NCBI GenBank assembly: GCA_023548195.1
Contig: JAJHZJ010000415.1
Span: forward strand, 992,001 to 1,056,000
Direction of reading: 5' to 3'
Origin: Bettongia penicillata ogilbyi
Taxonomy: Eukaryota > Chordata > Mammalia > Diprotodontia > Potoroidae
Length of the DNA stretch: 64,000 nt
In this document: in pieces, positions 1 to 11,407 of the stretch
How positions within the stretch are numbered: the first letter of the stretch is position 1
Layout of the letters: each line of letters starts with the position of its first letter
The notes under the pieces: model-generated
Database searches by the model: none
What the model was told of the DNA's origin: nothing
The model's input: the letters and a program-made list of their open reading frames with translations, nothing else
Translations under genes and position numbers: made by a program

Positions 1-190
1 GTTTATTTGGTCCAGAGCCCAAATTTGGCCCATTGCCTTATTTTGTGCAACCCTAGGGAATAATTTTTTTTAGCATTTCTGAATAAAGATTTATTATATT
101 TAAAAATGTAAAGATCATACTTAACTCACAGGCCATTAAAAAGTCCTGCAGTGGTCAGATTTTGTTTTCTGACTATACCAACCTCTGGGC
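1..190. repeat. old DNA-transposon-like relic (tentative)
   Basis: The text 'ccaaatttggcccattgcct' near the left edge and 'ttaactcacaggccatt' near position 121 resemble the ends of old hAT-type non-autonomous elements ('...tggcccat...' and '...agctcacaggccat...'). The copy is decayed and cut by the window edge. Family assignment is from memory and uncertain. Confidence 0.35.
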
Positions 191-675
191 TAGAATATTA
201 GACTGAATCCAGTGTGATTGAGTTCAATAGGAACAAGGTAAAAACTATTATACTTGGTTTAAAAAATCAGTTTCACAAATATAAGATTGGGCATCTCTTG
301 GAAAGAAGCATGTCTTGAAAAGATAGGGAAGTGTTAGTAGATTCCAAATTCAAGATGAGTTAACAATAGAAAAGTTAGCATGGAAAAGAAAAAAAGTTAA
401 GATGAGTGACAATTTTTAACAAGTATTTGAATGGTTATTATGTCAGGTAGGACAGCATGAGACCTATTCTGTCTGACCCACGAGGTCAGAAGCAAAAGTA
501 ATGGACCGAAATTTAAAAAGTCTTGATGTCAGGGGAGAAAAAAAATCATTCCTAAAAATGATAGCTATTCAAGAGTAAAATGGGCTGCCTCTGGGGAATT
601 TATTCAAGCAAAGACTGTATGAACATTCAGGTGTATTGAATTAGGGATTCTATTTTTTCAGATTGGGGTTGGACT
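191..675. other. unassigned AT-rich DNA
   Basis: No credible ORF, RNA gene or recognised repeat was seen in this stretch. Confidence 0.5.
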
Positions 676-893
676 AGTGGTGTTAAACTCACATAGAACT
701 GGAAGCTATTAAACCATACATAAGGATCCGGGTAGGCTGCATAATTACTGTCTTAAAATGTAATTTTATCGTATTTTATTTAATTTTTATTAAATTGTTT
801 AAATTTTTTCCAATTATGTTTTAGTCTGGTTTGAGTCACACTTGGAAGTGTTGTGGACTGTACACAGATCAGGTATTTGACACCTCCGGCTTA
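676..893. mobile_element. hAT-like short non-autonomous transposon, copy 1
   Basis: The left end reads 'ggtgttaaactcacatagaa' and the right end 'gtatttgacacctcc', so the termini form an imperfect inverted repeat of the type GGTGTCAAA...TTTGACACC. The interior ('aaaccatacataaggatccg', then an AT-rich core and 'acacttggaagtgttgtgga') matches a second copy at 55,505-55,846. No transposase is present, so it would have depended on a partner. The hAT assignment rests on the terminal motif. Confidence 0.55.
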
Positions 894-1539
894 AACCACA
901 TAGTTTCTATAGTAACCTTCAAATCTGATATTCTGTGATTAAGTAACATCATCTTCCCTTTCTTTTTTGGTAAGCAATAAAAGCATATCCAAAAAAGAAT
1001 ATTTATTTCATCACACTGCATTTCATCTAGGTTGAATGAATACATTCTTGTGCACATCCAAATTAGCTAATTTTCTTCTATGTTTTGGTAACTTTAACTG
1101 GGTCATTCTCAAAGATTTTCTTCTCTAATCATGTAGATTGGATTTTTGAATAATATGAGTTAAAATAATTTGTTACATTTCATCAACATAATGTCATAAT
1201 AGGTCCACTTTAAATTAGCAAACAGTATGTCACCAGGGGGAAAAACAGTATTGATTTCTATTATTCATTTTAATGAATTTCATTGATTTTACTAAAATAG
1301 TGACAGCAGTTGAAGGAGAGTTAACAAATAAAATGTTTAGCTTAACTCTTGGTGAAACTGAATTGCTGAGTGCCTTGTTTCCATTTTTGCTTCTGTTGTG
1401 TACTCCCCGGAGCAATTCTCCATCAAATGTTGAGTGGACTGAAACAACCCTAACTGCTACATAGAAATATATTATTCTTTTCATGTTTAGTCAGAGATTC
1501 AACTGCAGTCACAAGACATTACTTTCATTACCCAAAAGC
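894..1539. other. unassigned DNA
   Basis: Short ORFs on both strands here have no recognisable domain and look like chance. No repeat family was recognised. Confidence 0.5.
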
Positions 1540-1624
1540 TTATAGATGGGGAGAGCGAGGCAGATTCAGAGACAGACAGATACAGACAGAAAGACAGAGA
1601 AAGAAAGAGAGAGAGAAAAAGAGA

Positions 1625-1717
<93 letters not shown>

Positions 1718-1860
1718 CAAAGAGAGACACACACAGAGTTATAAAGAGGAGGAGAGAATGGGGAGAAGAACAGATGGGGACAGAGGAAGAAGAGAAAGGA
1801 AAAATGAAGAGAGAGGAAACGGAAGAAAAGAGGTAGGAGAGAAAAAGAAAAGATAAGGAA
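1540..1860. repeat. (GA)n microsatellite in a purine-rich tract
   Basis: A pure AG dinucleotide run lies at about 1,632-1,714, embedded in imperfect GA/AGA sequence on both sides. Long Ser-Leu and Arg-Glu ORFs over this stretch are translations of the repeat, not genes. Such purine mirror tracts can form triplex DNA. Confidence 0.95.
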
Positions 1861-2004
1861 CATAAAACTACACATGTATGTGTGCACATCTACATTTCTG
1901 CTTGTGTATCACCAGTTTCCATTCCAACATAGCATTTAGACTTGGAAAGTATCTTTTGTTTAATTAGTTTTCTCCTCCACCCTGCAACTATTTATCAAAT
2001 CAGG

Positions 2005-2110
2005 AAATCTTCATTTGAATCTCAGCTCTATAACTTAACATATGTGTGAGCCTGGTTAAGGAACTTAACCTCCCTTGACCTCCTTTTCCTTATCTCCACT
2101 TACACTTGCG
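2005..2110 (+). repeat. MIR-like relic
   Basis: The order 'gaatctcagctctataactta...gtgagcctggttaaggaacttaacctc...cttatct' is that of the middle of a tRNA-derived MIR-type SINE ('tgtgaccttgggcaagtcacttaacctc...cctcatctgt'). Confidence 0.45.
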
Positions 2111-2154
2111 CATTTGGTATTATTCACACTGGAAACTTCATCTCCCATCTTGAT

Positions 2155-2290
2155 GCATTTCACTAGTGATGTTCCATGTCTGGAATGCTCTGATACTTTT
2201 AAATTTACCTCTTGACTTCCCTAAATTCCTTCAAGAATCACTTCAGATCCTCACTCTGATAGTAGATCTTTCCTGTTCTCTGCAGGTATG
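2155..2290 (+). repeat. L2-like relic
   Basis: 'ttccatgtctggaatgctct' followed by 'ccttcaagaatcacttcaga' and a C/T-rich stretch resembles the 3' part of LINE2 ('cctggaatgctcttcc...ctcaaatgtcacctcc'). Old and diverged. Confidence 0.4.
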
Positions 2291-2302
2291 CATTAGCTTC
2301 TT

Positions 2303-2304
2303 TC

Positions 2305-2381
<77 letters not shown>
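2303..2381. repeat. (CTAT)n tetranucleotide array
   Basis: About 79 bp of near-perfect TCTA/CTAT repeats. The Tyr-Leu-Ser-Ile peptide over it is the repeat in translation. Confidence 0.97.
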
Positions 2382-2459
2382 TGTATTACTTTCTTCCTTA
2401 CGTGTTGTCTCCCTAATTTTTATACAAGGGACTTGAATTAGAAAATCTATAAGTTCCTT

Positions 2460-2585
2460 CCAGTTCAACATCTTTGATGTCTCAATCCGGGAGAAATGGA
2501 GCCCAGGATCACATAGTTAATAAGTAACAGGGACATAATTTGAACATAACTGATTTAGCTTCAAGTCTAGTGATCCTCATTTGAA
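2460..2585 (-). repeat. MIR-like relic
   Basis: 'gagcccaggatcacatagtt' followed by 'gaacataactgatttagctt' follows the reverse complement of a MIR/tRNA-SINE body ('ggtcacacagctagtaagt...gaactcaggtcttcc'). Confidence 0.4.
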
Positions 2586-4231
2586 CTTTTACAAGTGATA
2601 TTCTAACACTACCCTGAATGGCCTATGTTTAAATGACAAATTGAAGTAATGTGTTCCCTTTTTTGATCTGGCAGACAACTGAATATTTAATACAATGCAA
2701 TCTTATTCTTGATCATATTCTTATTATTGTATTTTTGATGAATTCATGGTCTCATGAATGCAAGTACTCCTTGTAATGATAGCAATAACAAAAGATCCAT
2801 CCCTTCTCATTCTGTGTAATTCTTATCTATGTTCTTTCAAAAAGGATACATAGAGGATGTACCCAACAAGCTGGAGACTTTCCAGGGTGTTATTTAATAT
2901 TTCATCTATGCCAGTTTAGTAATGTATGCTAAATAACCGCTTTCCAAAAAGAATAGAATTGTCTACATATAAAGAAAAGTGAGTTAAAGAGGAGAAGGCT
3001 ACAGATAACATGGAAGGACTATAAGGGACCACTTTCCTATAAATGAAAAGAAGCCAAGAAATCCAAAATACAGTTGCAAGTTTTTTTTTCTTTTGACTAC
3101 TTTCTCGTCTCTTCCCACATGACCCTTTTCCTCTTTTTCATTAATAATGTCAACAAAAAGCTACAATTTACAGAACTTAGGCAGTATATCATTGTGTGGA
3201 GCTTCATGAGAAAAATCAGAACATCATTTTTTCATTGTGTGAGTTCTGAAAAATATCCATTTTTTAGCTATCAATTCTTCAAACCTCAAGAAATATTAAT
3301 TATTTTTTTTTTATTTTTTTCTACTTGGTGTAAAATATGATAGATAAGGGATTCAATTAAATACTACATTGGTAACATTCATTCTCTGGTTTTACCAAGC
3401 AAATATCTTTTTTAAATGGGGAAAGCCAGAGACTTAAAACATAAGCTCTAAAGAGGCTATATGGGGTCCAAATTTGCCAAAATGATCAATGTCCCCTATG
3501 TGATAGTTGTTTCTATAAACAGAAGAGCTAGTCTGAGCTCCTTGACCATCAGAACTGCCACTCATATGCTACCACTAATAAAGCACACATATTATACAGG
3601 GTTATGGGGACCACCGAATCAATTTCCTATCATGGTGAACATTTTGTCTTCTTAGTTGGTTAGGAAATATATGAAAATTGGTCTAATGACAAATTTATTT
3701 TTATCTTTTCAAAGTACATGGAACATGGAGAAAAATCACAGCAACAAAATTATGTCTACCATGTAGATCATAATTTCACAGTTGTTTTCTCACATCACTT
3801 ACATCTGAACTGTTAGTAAAAAAGGGCGGTGGCAGGGAAGGATTTTCTCAGTGATCCAAGAGCCCAAATTGTTCCTGCTAGTGGATTTAATCACTTTGTT
3901 TACAAGAATGTGCTGACTTTTAATATGAAGAGGAGATCTTCTGGAGCTAATGATACAGTTAATTCTTCATTTTGGCACTTTAAAACAAGAAGGTTATGAA
4001 ATAAAATTGATTGAACTATACATTTTGGATGTAAAGCACAAAAGCCTTCACAAAAGGAGATTTTGATTGAAGTCTGTTACATTGAATTCAATTTTGGCAC
4101 TTGAAATCTGTATTGGGAAAGAAAATATGTATTTTTCTCTTCTTGCCTCTCTTACTATCAACTACTCTTCAGCAAGTGGCTATAATAAAGCTTAGGAAAT
4201 GAAAGGAATAATTAAGCACATTAGTTATGTG
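2586..4231. other. unassigned DNA
   Basis: AT-rich sequence with T-runs near 3,080 and 3,300. The 60-90 residue ORFs are low complexity or featureless. No repeat family was assigned with confidence. Confidence 0.4.
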
Positions 4232-4510
4232 AATTCAGATTGTGGCAAAGTGTTGCTACTGTTCAGACATTTCAGCTGTGTCCAACTGTTCATGATCCCA
4301 TTTGGGGGTTTTCTTGGCAAAGACACTGGAGTGATTTGTCATTTCCTCCTTCAGCTCATTTTAGCGACAAAGAACTGAGGCAAACAGGGTTAAGTCATTT
4401 ACCCAAGATCACACAGCCAACAAGTTCCTGAGGCCAGATTTGAACTCACGAATATGAATCTTCCTGTTTCCATGCCCATTGCTTTATCGACTTTTTCATC
4501 TAGTTTCCCC
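4232..4510 (-). mobile_element. tRNA-derived marsupial SINE
   Basis: Reading left to right: 'tgtccaactgttcatgatcc', 'tttgggggttttcttggcaa', 'actggagtgatttgtcattt', 'gaactgaggcaaacagggtt', 'agatcacacagccaacaagt', 'ccagatttgaactcacgaat'. This is the reverse complement of the common marsupial tRNA-derived SINE. 'tttgaactc' is the reverse of its RNA polymerase III B box. A 63-residue ORF inside it is incidental. Confidence 0.75.
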
Positions 4511-4929
4511 ACAGCACCAAAGTATAAATGGAAAAATATGAATAGAACTTATCCAAATGTGGAGAAACAGCTGGCAATAAAAGCTTGTTTTGGAATTTAT
4601 AGTGATCAATAATAGTAATCTAGTCTTTTTACTAAACTCCTTTTTTTTATCCCTTGAATAGTAAGATATAACCTGGCTGGATGAAGGTCACAGAATTGGG
4701 GCAAAGAAAGGTCCACTCAATTCACAAATGTAAAACAAGGGGGAGGCATTTTTAGCTACCAATTATTCAGAAAAAGATCTTGGGGGTTTTAATGGATTAT
4801 AAGGTCTATAAGAGTTTGCAGAATGATGTGCCATTCAAAAGAACTATGATCTTTGGCTGTATTGAGTAGTGTATTTTCCAGAAATAATTAGCTGATAGTC
4901 CCTTTGAAGACCATATCTGTAGGATTGTT
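4511..4929. other. unassigned DNA
   Basis: No gene or recognised repeat seen. Confidence 0.4.
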
Positions 4930-5445
4930 TTATTTCTGTGTACTAGAATTTAGGAGGGAAATTGATAAACTAGAGAGTATTTTAAGAAGGGAAACCAGGA
5001 TGGTAAAAGGATCCACATAATTGGATCACTTAAATGAAGTGGTATTTAGCATAGACAACTACAAGAGTTGGGAAGAAATTAATAGGTATCTTCAAGGATT
5101 TCACAAAATCTTTCATGAGAAGAGATTTTAGATTTTTTGATGGTGGTGAGCCTAGACAGAAGAACTTTGAGTAACAGATAAAAATTTCAAAGCAAAAAAA
5201 AATATATTTAGACTTGATGTTGGGAAAAGCAAAACAAAGAAAGATAAAGTGACAACAACAAATTCTGAATATATAGCTATCCAAAATTAGGGTGGAATGC
5301 CTCAAGACATAATTAGAAGTTGGGGTGAGGCCTTGATTAATCTCCGAGTAAGGATTCTTTTTGGATATGTTGGTTTTAGATGGGTACTGAATTCCATTCC
5401 AACTTTGATATTGTGCAAGTCTATGAAGAATCCTCAAGATTAAAA
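4930..5445 (+). mobile_element. L3/CR1-like LINE relic
   Basis: The sequence follows the 3' region of a CR1/L3 LINE: 'ggaaaccaggatggtaaaag', then 'gttgggaagaaattaatagg', 'tatcttcaaggatttcacaa', 'atttagacttgatgttggga', 'ccaaaattagggtggaatgc', and an end with 'tgaattccattccaactttg' (compare 'ggtcccttccaactctga'). It is 5' truncated with no intact ORF. A 135-residue ORF on the opposite strand is incidental. Confidence 0.65.
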
Positions 5446-6477
5446 TGACACATTTTATATAATTGTTTTTATGAATGCAAACGTGACTAGAGAGGAAAAC
5501 AGAAAATATATCAGAGAATATGCCCCAGAACTAAAAACAATATTTTTCTTAAAAAAGGATAAAAAAGTGTATAGAAAAATTTCTTTAATATGTCATAAAT
5601 ATTCTCTTCAGAGACATGCCTCCTGCAGCTCAGCAAAAATGTGGTGAATTCTATGTACAGAACGAGGCATACATTTTCAGATATGTTGTGCTAAAACAGA
5701 TGGCATCACCCTAATCTTCCATTTTGAAAATCCTAACAAATAAGGAGCTGCAATTCATTGATACATGTGTTTATTAAGAGATTGTATTACAAAGCACTTT
5801 TCTTAGACTCAGTATAAAAAGAAAAGAAAATCATCCCTGGTTTCAATGAGCTTATATTCCAATAAAGTTATTCTGACATCATATATTCAGTGAATTCATA
5901 TGGCATACTATCGATTAATAAAAGTTTAAATACTTAGATACCCTTCCGAAATATTTTACTATTTTATTATAAATTGAAACATGCTTAAAAAGTGAATACA
6001 TGCATAGAATAAATTTAGCTTCTTTTCATACCACTCAGATTTTTAAAGTATGTGGTAAATGCTTGCTATCTATGCTTCTCGACTTTCTTGTCATAGCTAA
6101 AAAAAATATTAAAATGGCAATCTACTGGAAGCCATCATTATTGTTAATTAACTCCTTCCTTGATTTCCCTTCCCAGTTAAAAACCTGAGAAAAAGAGACA
6201 TGTGACAACATGCAGTGAAGCAAAATAAATACACACAATGACCATGCCTAAAATGTATATATTTGCCCTTTTTGTATATCACCTCTCTGTTAAAAGGTAG
6301 GTAACATGCTTCATCATATAGTCCTCTGGATACCATTGATCAATATATTTAATTCCTTGAAAGTGATTTTTCTTCTTACTGTGCTCTCTTTTTACAAATT
6401 ATTTTCTAGTTCTGCTCACTTTATTGTTGGCAGTATATACTATTCAAGATTTTTGCTTAATTCTCTCTTTTATCATA
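5446..6477. other. mostly unassigned DNA
   Basis: Apart from the L2-like piece listed at 5,750-5,880, nothing is recognised. ORFs of 62-86 residues here are featureless. Confidence 0.4.
5750..5880 (-). repeat. L2/MIR-type 3' end relic
   Basis: 'catgtgtttattaagagatt...aagcacttttcttagactcag...cctggtttcaatgagcttatattcc' follows the reverse complement of an L2-like 3' end ('...ctccttgagggcag...cagtgcctggcacata...aataaatg'). Confidence 0.35.
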
Positions 6478-6710
6478 TCTTACCAGTGGATAGAGTGCTT
6501 GGTGAGGAGTCAAGAAGAGACCTCTTTGTGAATTCAAATCCTGCTTCTGTCACTAATACTTATTAGATGGCTGACCCTGTTTACCTTGGTTTCCTCATCT
6601 TAAAATGAAGTGGAAAAGAAAATGGCAAGCAACTCTAATATTTTTGCCAAGAGCCTCAAAATGGGGTCACAAAGAGTCAGACACAATTAAAAAGTGACTG
6701 AAACAACACT
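6478..6710 (+). mobile_element. tRNA-derived marsupial SINE
   Basis: In order: 'agtggatagagtgcttggtg', B-box-like 'gaattcaaatcctgcttctg', 'tttaccttggtttcctcatc', 'aagaaaatggcaagcaactc', 'tgccaagagcctcaaaatgg', 'agagtcagacacaattaaaa'. Same family as 4,232-4,510, opposite orientation. Confidence 0.7.
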
Positions 6711-6789
6711 GCATAATATTATTCCTTTCATATTTTATCTAAAATTATATATGTTTACTAAGAATGAATATGAAATTATAGTAGCATAA

Positions 6790-7965
6790 GACCATAGATA
6801 AGATTTACGGATAATGGAAAAATTTAGGACCAATGAAAATATAGAGAATACTACAGGATATAAAACAGATAATTTTGATATGTATATTAATTTTTTTTGC
6901 ACAAATAAAACCAATGCAACCAAAATTTTAAAGAAAGTGGAAGACTAGGGAATATTTTTACAATAAGTATCTCTGGTAAAGGCCTCATTTCTCAAATATA
7001 TGGAGAGCTGAGTCACATTTATAAAGAATACATATCATTCCCCAGTTGATAAATAGTCAAAAGATATGAACAGACAATTTTCAGATGAAATCTGAAGTCA
7101 TATCTATAGTCATTTAAAAATATTCTAAATAACTATTGATTAGAAATATGTAAAATAAAACAACTCTGATGAACCAGCTCATAGTTATCAGATTAGCGGC
7201 TAATGTGACAAAAAAAGGAAAATGGTGGATTTTGGACAGGATATAGGAAAACTAGGATACTAACACACTTTTGGTAGAATTGTGAAAAGATCCAGCCATT
7301 CTGGAGAGCAATGTAGAATTATGTCCCAAAGGCTATAACACTTTGAAAAACATTTGATCCAGCAATACCATTGTCAGCTAGGTCTGTATCACAAATACAT
7401 CCAAAAAAAGGGGATAAAATATTTTTTATACAAAAATATCTATAGCAATTCTTTTTGTAGTGGCTTACAATTGGGAATCAAAAGGATGTTCATCAGTTGA
7501 GGAATGGTTAAAAAAACTGTGGGAATATTATTATGTTAAAAGAAGTGACAAGCAAGATGATTTCAAAAAATTCTGGAAAGAGTTATATGAACTGATGCAC
7601 AATGAAGTGAACAGAACCAAAATACTGTGAAGAATAAGAGCAATACTATTTGATGAAGAACTGAGAATGACTTACCTATGCTTAGCAACACAATGATCCA
7701 AGACAGTCTCAAAGGGCTAATGATCAAGCACCCTATCTGCCCCCAGAGAAAGAACTGAAATTGATTGAATACAGATGGAAACATGTTATTTTTCACTTTC
7801 ATTTTTTTTCAGTTTATTCGAGTCTTGCACAAAATGACAAATATGGAAATGTTCTACATAATTGCACCTGTATCGGACTGCTTACCATCTCAGGGAGGGG
7901 GAAGGGTTGATGGACAGGGATAAAATTTGGAATTCAAAACTTTAAAAGTGTAAAAATAAAACAAA
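6790..7965 (+). mobile_element. L1 3' end (ORF2 C-terminus and 3'UTR), 5' truncated
   Basis: The sequence follows a marsupial L1 from the last part of ORF2 into the 3'UTR: 'aaaaccaatgcaaccaaaat', 'aaaggcctcatttctcaaat', 'cattccccagttgataaata', 'gagagcaatgtagaattatg', 'gttcatcagttgaggaatgg', 'atatgaactgatgcacaatg', 'gaatgacttacctatgctta', and an end 'ggaattcaaaactttaaaag' before an A-rich tail. Stops and small indels break ORF2. It lacks endonuclease and reverse transcriptase. Confidence 0.85.
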
Positions 7966-7969
7966 ACAT

Positions 7970-8110
7970 AGGACCATGGATTTAAAACTAAAAAGTACAT
8001 TATAGACCATCTAGGCCAAACCTTTAATTTTGTGGATGTGGAAACTGAAATCTAGAGAGGATAACTGACTTGTCCCAGTTCACATAAGTAGAATATATAG
8101 AGCTAGTATC
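7970..8110 (-). repeat. MIR-like relic
   Basis: 'tatagaccatctaggccaaa', 'ggatgtggaaactgaaatct' and 'gacttgtcccagttcacata' follow the reverse complement of a MIR-type SINE ('gatgaggaaactgaggc...cttgcccaaggtcacac'). Confidence 0.45.
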
Positions 8111-8445
8111 CTGACATAGATAATAGACCAAAAATGCAGAGTAGGACATACCTTTTTAGATTTATGCAATGACAAAAATTAATTTGCTTGCTATTCATAT
8201 TTACAAAGAGAGTTTTATTTTTCATTTCTTTTTTAAAATTCAATTTCAGTGAGGGAATGTAGGATAGAGAGACTATAAATGCTTGGTAATTTAAATGAAA
8301 TTCTTAAAAGAAAATTTTTAACAAATATAGCATTATAATTCCAGAGAGAGACAGCACAAATTAATGAAATGAGTGACAAAATTTCAACTAATAGCCAGTC
8401 TAATAAGAAACAAATTGGATTTTGATTCCAAGACCCTGGAAGATA
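8111..8445. other. unassigned DNA
   Basis: No gene or recognised repeat seen. Confidence 0.4.
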
Positions 8446-8560
8446 AGGTAGAATTTATTATCCTTTAGGGCAGCCACTGTTTCATTTTTCTCTTTATATC
8501 TCCAGTATTTAATAAAACTGTAAGAGTGGTGGCACTATAGATTTACTGATTGATTGAATA
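8446..8560 (+). repeat. L2/MIR-type 3' end relic
   Basis: 'agggcagccactgtttcatt', 'tatatctccagtatttaata' and 'gattgattgaatacatattt' follow 'gggcagggactgt...tatccccagcgc...tgattgaatg' of L2-type 3' ends. Confidence 0.4.
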
Positions 8561-8674
8561 CATATTTAGGGCCCTAAAACACCATGACATTAGTGATACT
8601 TAGTACATTGATTAGCGGGTTTTACTTTTATATTTTTAGAGCAAAATAGAATCAATTTGTCCCATATACACACA

Positions 8675-8825
8675 TAGTCAACCAACAAGCATTAAATGAC
8701 TAGTATGTGCCAGTCCTTTTGCTAAGCCCTAGGGATGCAAATGAATACTAAAGACATGCCCTGCCCTCAAGGAGTTCACAATCTAATACATAAAAAGTAA
8801 CTGAAAAGGAGATGGGGGATATACT
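8675..8825 (-). repeat. L2/MIR-type 3' end relic
   Basis: 'tagtatgtgccagtcctttt', 'gctaagccctagggatgcaa' and 'ctgccctcaaggagttcaca' match the reverse complement of the conserved 3' end of L2-type elements. Opposite in orientation to the relic 100 bp upstream. Confidence 0.5.
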
Positions 8826-8992
8826 TATAGGGCATGAAGAAGTCAGGAATGCAGTGGGTGGGAAATCATGAGAGGGCTGCCTTTGGTACCCTCCATAAAT
8901 GATCTACAAAAAGCTCTGTACCCTCTCTAATCTGAGGTTGGGGCCCCAGGTCCAGAGTATACTAAGGAGATAGGAGTTTCAGGGTTTGTGCA

Positions 8993-9044
<52 letters not shown>

Positions 9045-9182
9045 GTATGTATGTATGTATGTATATGTGTTTATATACATACACATGTGTATATATACAT
9101 ATATATTTATGTACATACAAATATATAACAATATATACAAATATACAAGCATATATATATATATATATATATATGTATATTT
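8993..9182. repeat. (ATCT)n / (GTAT)n / (TA)n compound microsatellite
   Basis: (ATCT)n at 8,993-9,044 runs into (GTAT)n at 9,045-9,066, then irregular TA/CATA and a (TA)n run ending near 9,175. Tyr/Ile-rich peptides over it are repeat translations. Confidence 0.95.
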
Positions 9183-9282
9183 GTGGGTAGTGGCTACTAT
9201 AGTATTCTGGGCATTCTGGTATTCTATTGTGATACAGTGGAGGAAACTACACATAGACTCAAAGGTCCTGAGTTTAAATCTT

Positions 9283-9737
9283 TTTGTGATGTAATGATTA
9301 TAGTGAAATATTATTGTATTATAAGAAATGATGAGTAGGATGGTTTTATGAAATCTGGAAAGACTTGCATTAACTGATGCACAGTGAAGTGAATAGAAGC
9401 CAAGGCCATTGCACCAATAACAGCATGACTTCAGTAATTCTCAGCAATAGAAAGATCCAAGACAATCCCAAAAGACTAATGATGAAGCGTACTATCTGCT
9501 TCCAGAGATAGTTTGAATACTGACTGAAGCATACTGTTTTTCACATTCTTTCATTTTTTTTTCCTTTGAGTCTTCTTATGCAAAATGACTAATAGGGAAA
9601 TATTATACATAATTGCATAGTTGTAACCTGCATCTGTTTGCTTACTGTCTAAAGGAGAGGGGCAAAAGAGAAGGAGAAAGGAAGGGATAGAATTTGGAAC
9701 TGAAAATTTTAAATAAAAATGGTGGAAAAAATCTTTT
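9283..9737 (+). mobile_element. L1 3'UTR fragment
   Basis: 'tataagaaatgatgagtagg', 'gcattaactgatgcacagtg', 'agatccaagacaatcccaaa', 'cttatgcaaaatgactaata', 'gtaacctgcatctgtttgct' and 'atagaatttggaactgaaaa' are the last ~450 bp of the marsupial L1. 5' truncated and non-coding. Confidence 0.82.
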
Positions 9738-9754
9738 ATTTTTTTCATTTATTA

Positions 9755-9880
9755 TGGAAGACCTTGGACAGATCGCAATCTCTTTAGGGCTTCAGTTTTT
9801 TCATCTATTAATTAAAAATTTGGGACCAGAAGTCTTGTAAATTCCTTCACTCATCCTATAGTCTTATGATTTTTCTAGGT
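9755..9880 (+). repeat. MIR-like relic
   Basis: 'aagaccttggacagatcgca...ctttagggcttcagttttttcatct' resembles the MIR middle ('gaccttgggcaagtcac...tctgggcctcagtttcctcatct'). Confidence 0.4.
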
Positions 9881-10164
9881 CTGTTTCTCTCATGAGAATA
9901 TTCACTTGTCATCAGTGCTTTGTACCTCGATGATTGTATGGCATATTATGAGGAGGTGCTGTTGCAGAGAGGTAGGAGAGTTTTATGGAAATATTGCTTA
10001 ATAGAAACCAACAAAGATAAATCTTTACTATTTTGCAATTTTCCTTAGGGACCATGACTTGGCTTGAATGTCCATGAAAATCATGGCCCGTGTTAGACAT
10101 CACAGCATAATATCAATGGTTCTCTTGAATTATAACAAAAGCTGACATATAAAATCTATATTGG

Positions 10165-10370
10165 TAGGTAGGCATCTGTAGTAGCAAGGACTGTAGAATT
10201 GGCATCAAATTACTTGTGTTTAAAGCATAGCTATACAATGTATTTTCTCTGTGATATTTTGGTAAATCATTTAATCTCTGAGACTCACTCAGCTCATCTG
10301 TAAAATAAGGGGGTTGGCAATAGAAAGCCTCTAAGGTCCCTTTCAGATTCTATGTGATATGGTCCTATCC
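10165..10370 (+). repeat. MIR-like relic
   Basis: Contains 'gtagtagcaaggactgtaga', 'tttggtaaatcatttaatct', 'cagctcatctgtaaaataag' and 'aaggtccctttcagattcta', the ordered body of a MIR-type SINE. Confidence 0.55.
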
Positions 10371-10640
10371 GGCTCCTTTATAGCAATACGGAAACTACAT
10401 ATTTCTCTTCTACTTGAAGAAGGTTCCATAAATGCATAAAATGAAATTTTCTGTTTAATTGTATTAGTTCTATGATCTGTGTGCAACAATCATTGCTCTG
10501 ATTACCACCAAAGCATAGGTCATATTTAAAAATAACAATGATAGGTCACCTTGTATTATACTTCAAGGTTAAAACTTATTTTTCTTGGAATGATGTTGTG
10601 TGCAATGTAGTCTTTAACCACATTTAACAGAGAAAACATT

Positions 10641-10755
10641 TGCAGAGAAATTAAGTATCTTCTCCAGAATCATAGAGTTATTAAACATTACTGCTAGGAC
10701 TCAGACTCATGTCATCTGACTCTAATTCCAATATTATTTCTTCTATATCATGATG
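10641..10755 (-). repeat. MIR-like relic
   Basis: 'agagaaattaagtatcttct...agaatcatagagttattaaac...gactcagactcatgtcatctgac' follows the reverse complement of a MIR-type SINE. Confidence 0.45.
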
Positions 10756-10773
10756 GCTAAAAATGAAATGTGA

Positions 10774-10965
10774 TATCTATCTATCTATGTGTGTGTGTTT
10801 ATCCGTCTATATAAACACAAACACATTTATACATATTTGTGTCTATATGTATATATGTTTCTATATGTATGTGTGTGTATCTATCTAGCTATCCATAAAC
10901 ACAAATACATATATACACATGTATATGAATATATACACCTTTATGTATATTTAATTCCATCCTTA
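10774..10965. repeat. degenerate TATC/TGTA simple repeat
   Basis: Mixed TATC, GTGT and ATACACA units with interruptions. The Tyr-rich ORF over it is a repeat translation. Confidence 0.85.
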
Positions 10966-11065
10966 TATTCTAATGTAGTGAATAATCAGAGATGGTTGAT
11001 CAGAGACTCAGAGCGATTTAATGCCTTTGCTGTATTCAATAGCTTAGTTAGTCTTCCCCTCCCAG

Positions 11066-11380
11066 ACTGAATATTTTTTTGACTAGGTAAAAGAGTCCAG
11101 TCATTCTTTACCTCACCTTAATCACTGATTGGGCATTACTTCAGTAAAACTGAGACTTGGGAAAACCTTAGTTTAAAAAGGCCAAAGTCTCCTATTGCAT
11201 CTGTGGCCATCTCTAGTTGTTCTGATCTATATCTTGGCACTGCAACCAAATATGTTTGAAGGGGAAATTGAGGACAGTGATTTTGCACAGTTTTCCAATT
11301 CATTTTCAAGTTATGGCATCACCTTCTTGATATCATGGCTCTCTTTGAGAATTAAGGACAGACAACAATCTGTGAGTAAT
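11066..11380 (+). mobile_element. RTE-type SINE, copy 1
   Basis: 'ttgactaggtaaaagagtcc', 'aatcactgattgggcattac', 'ttagtttaaaaaggccaaag', 'tttgcacagttttccaattc', 'agttatggcatcaccttctt' and the end 'ctctttgagaattaaggaca' are the ordered parts of the marsupial SINE that shares its 3' end with RTE LINEs. Compare the RTE end at 46,390-46,420 ('atcctctttgagaatgaagg'). ORFs inside are incidental. Confidence 0.75.
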
Positions 11381-11407
11381 ATGAGTTGCTCCACTGGGGA
11401 CTCAATT

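Noticed and set aside
1499..1889. Long Ser-Leu and Arg-Glu ORFs on both strands
   Set aside because: They are translations of the (GA)n microsatellite and its purine-rich flanks.
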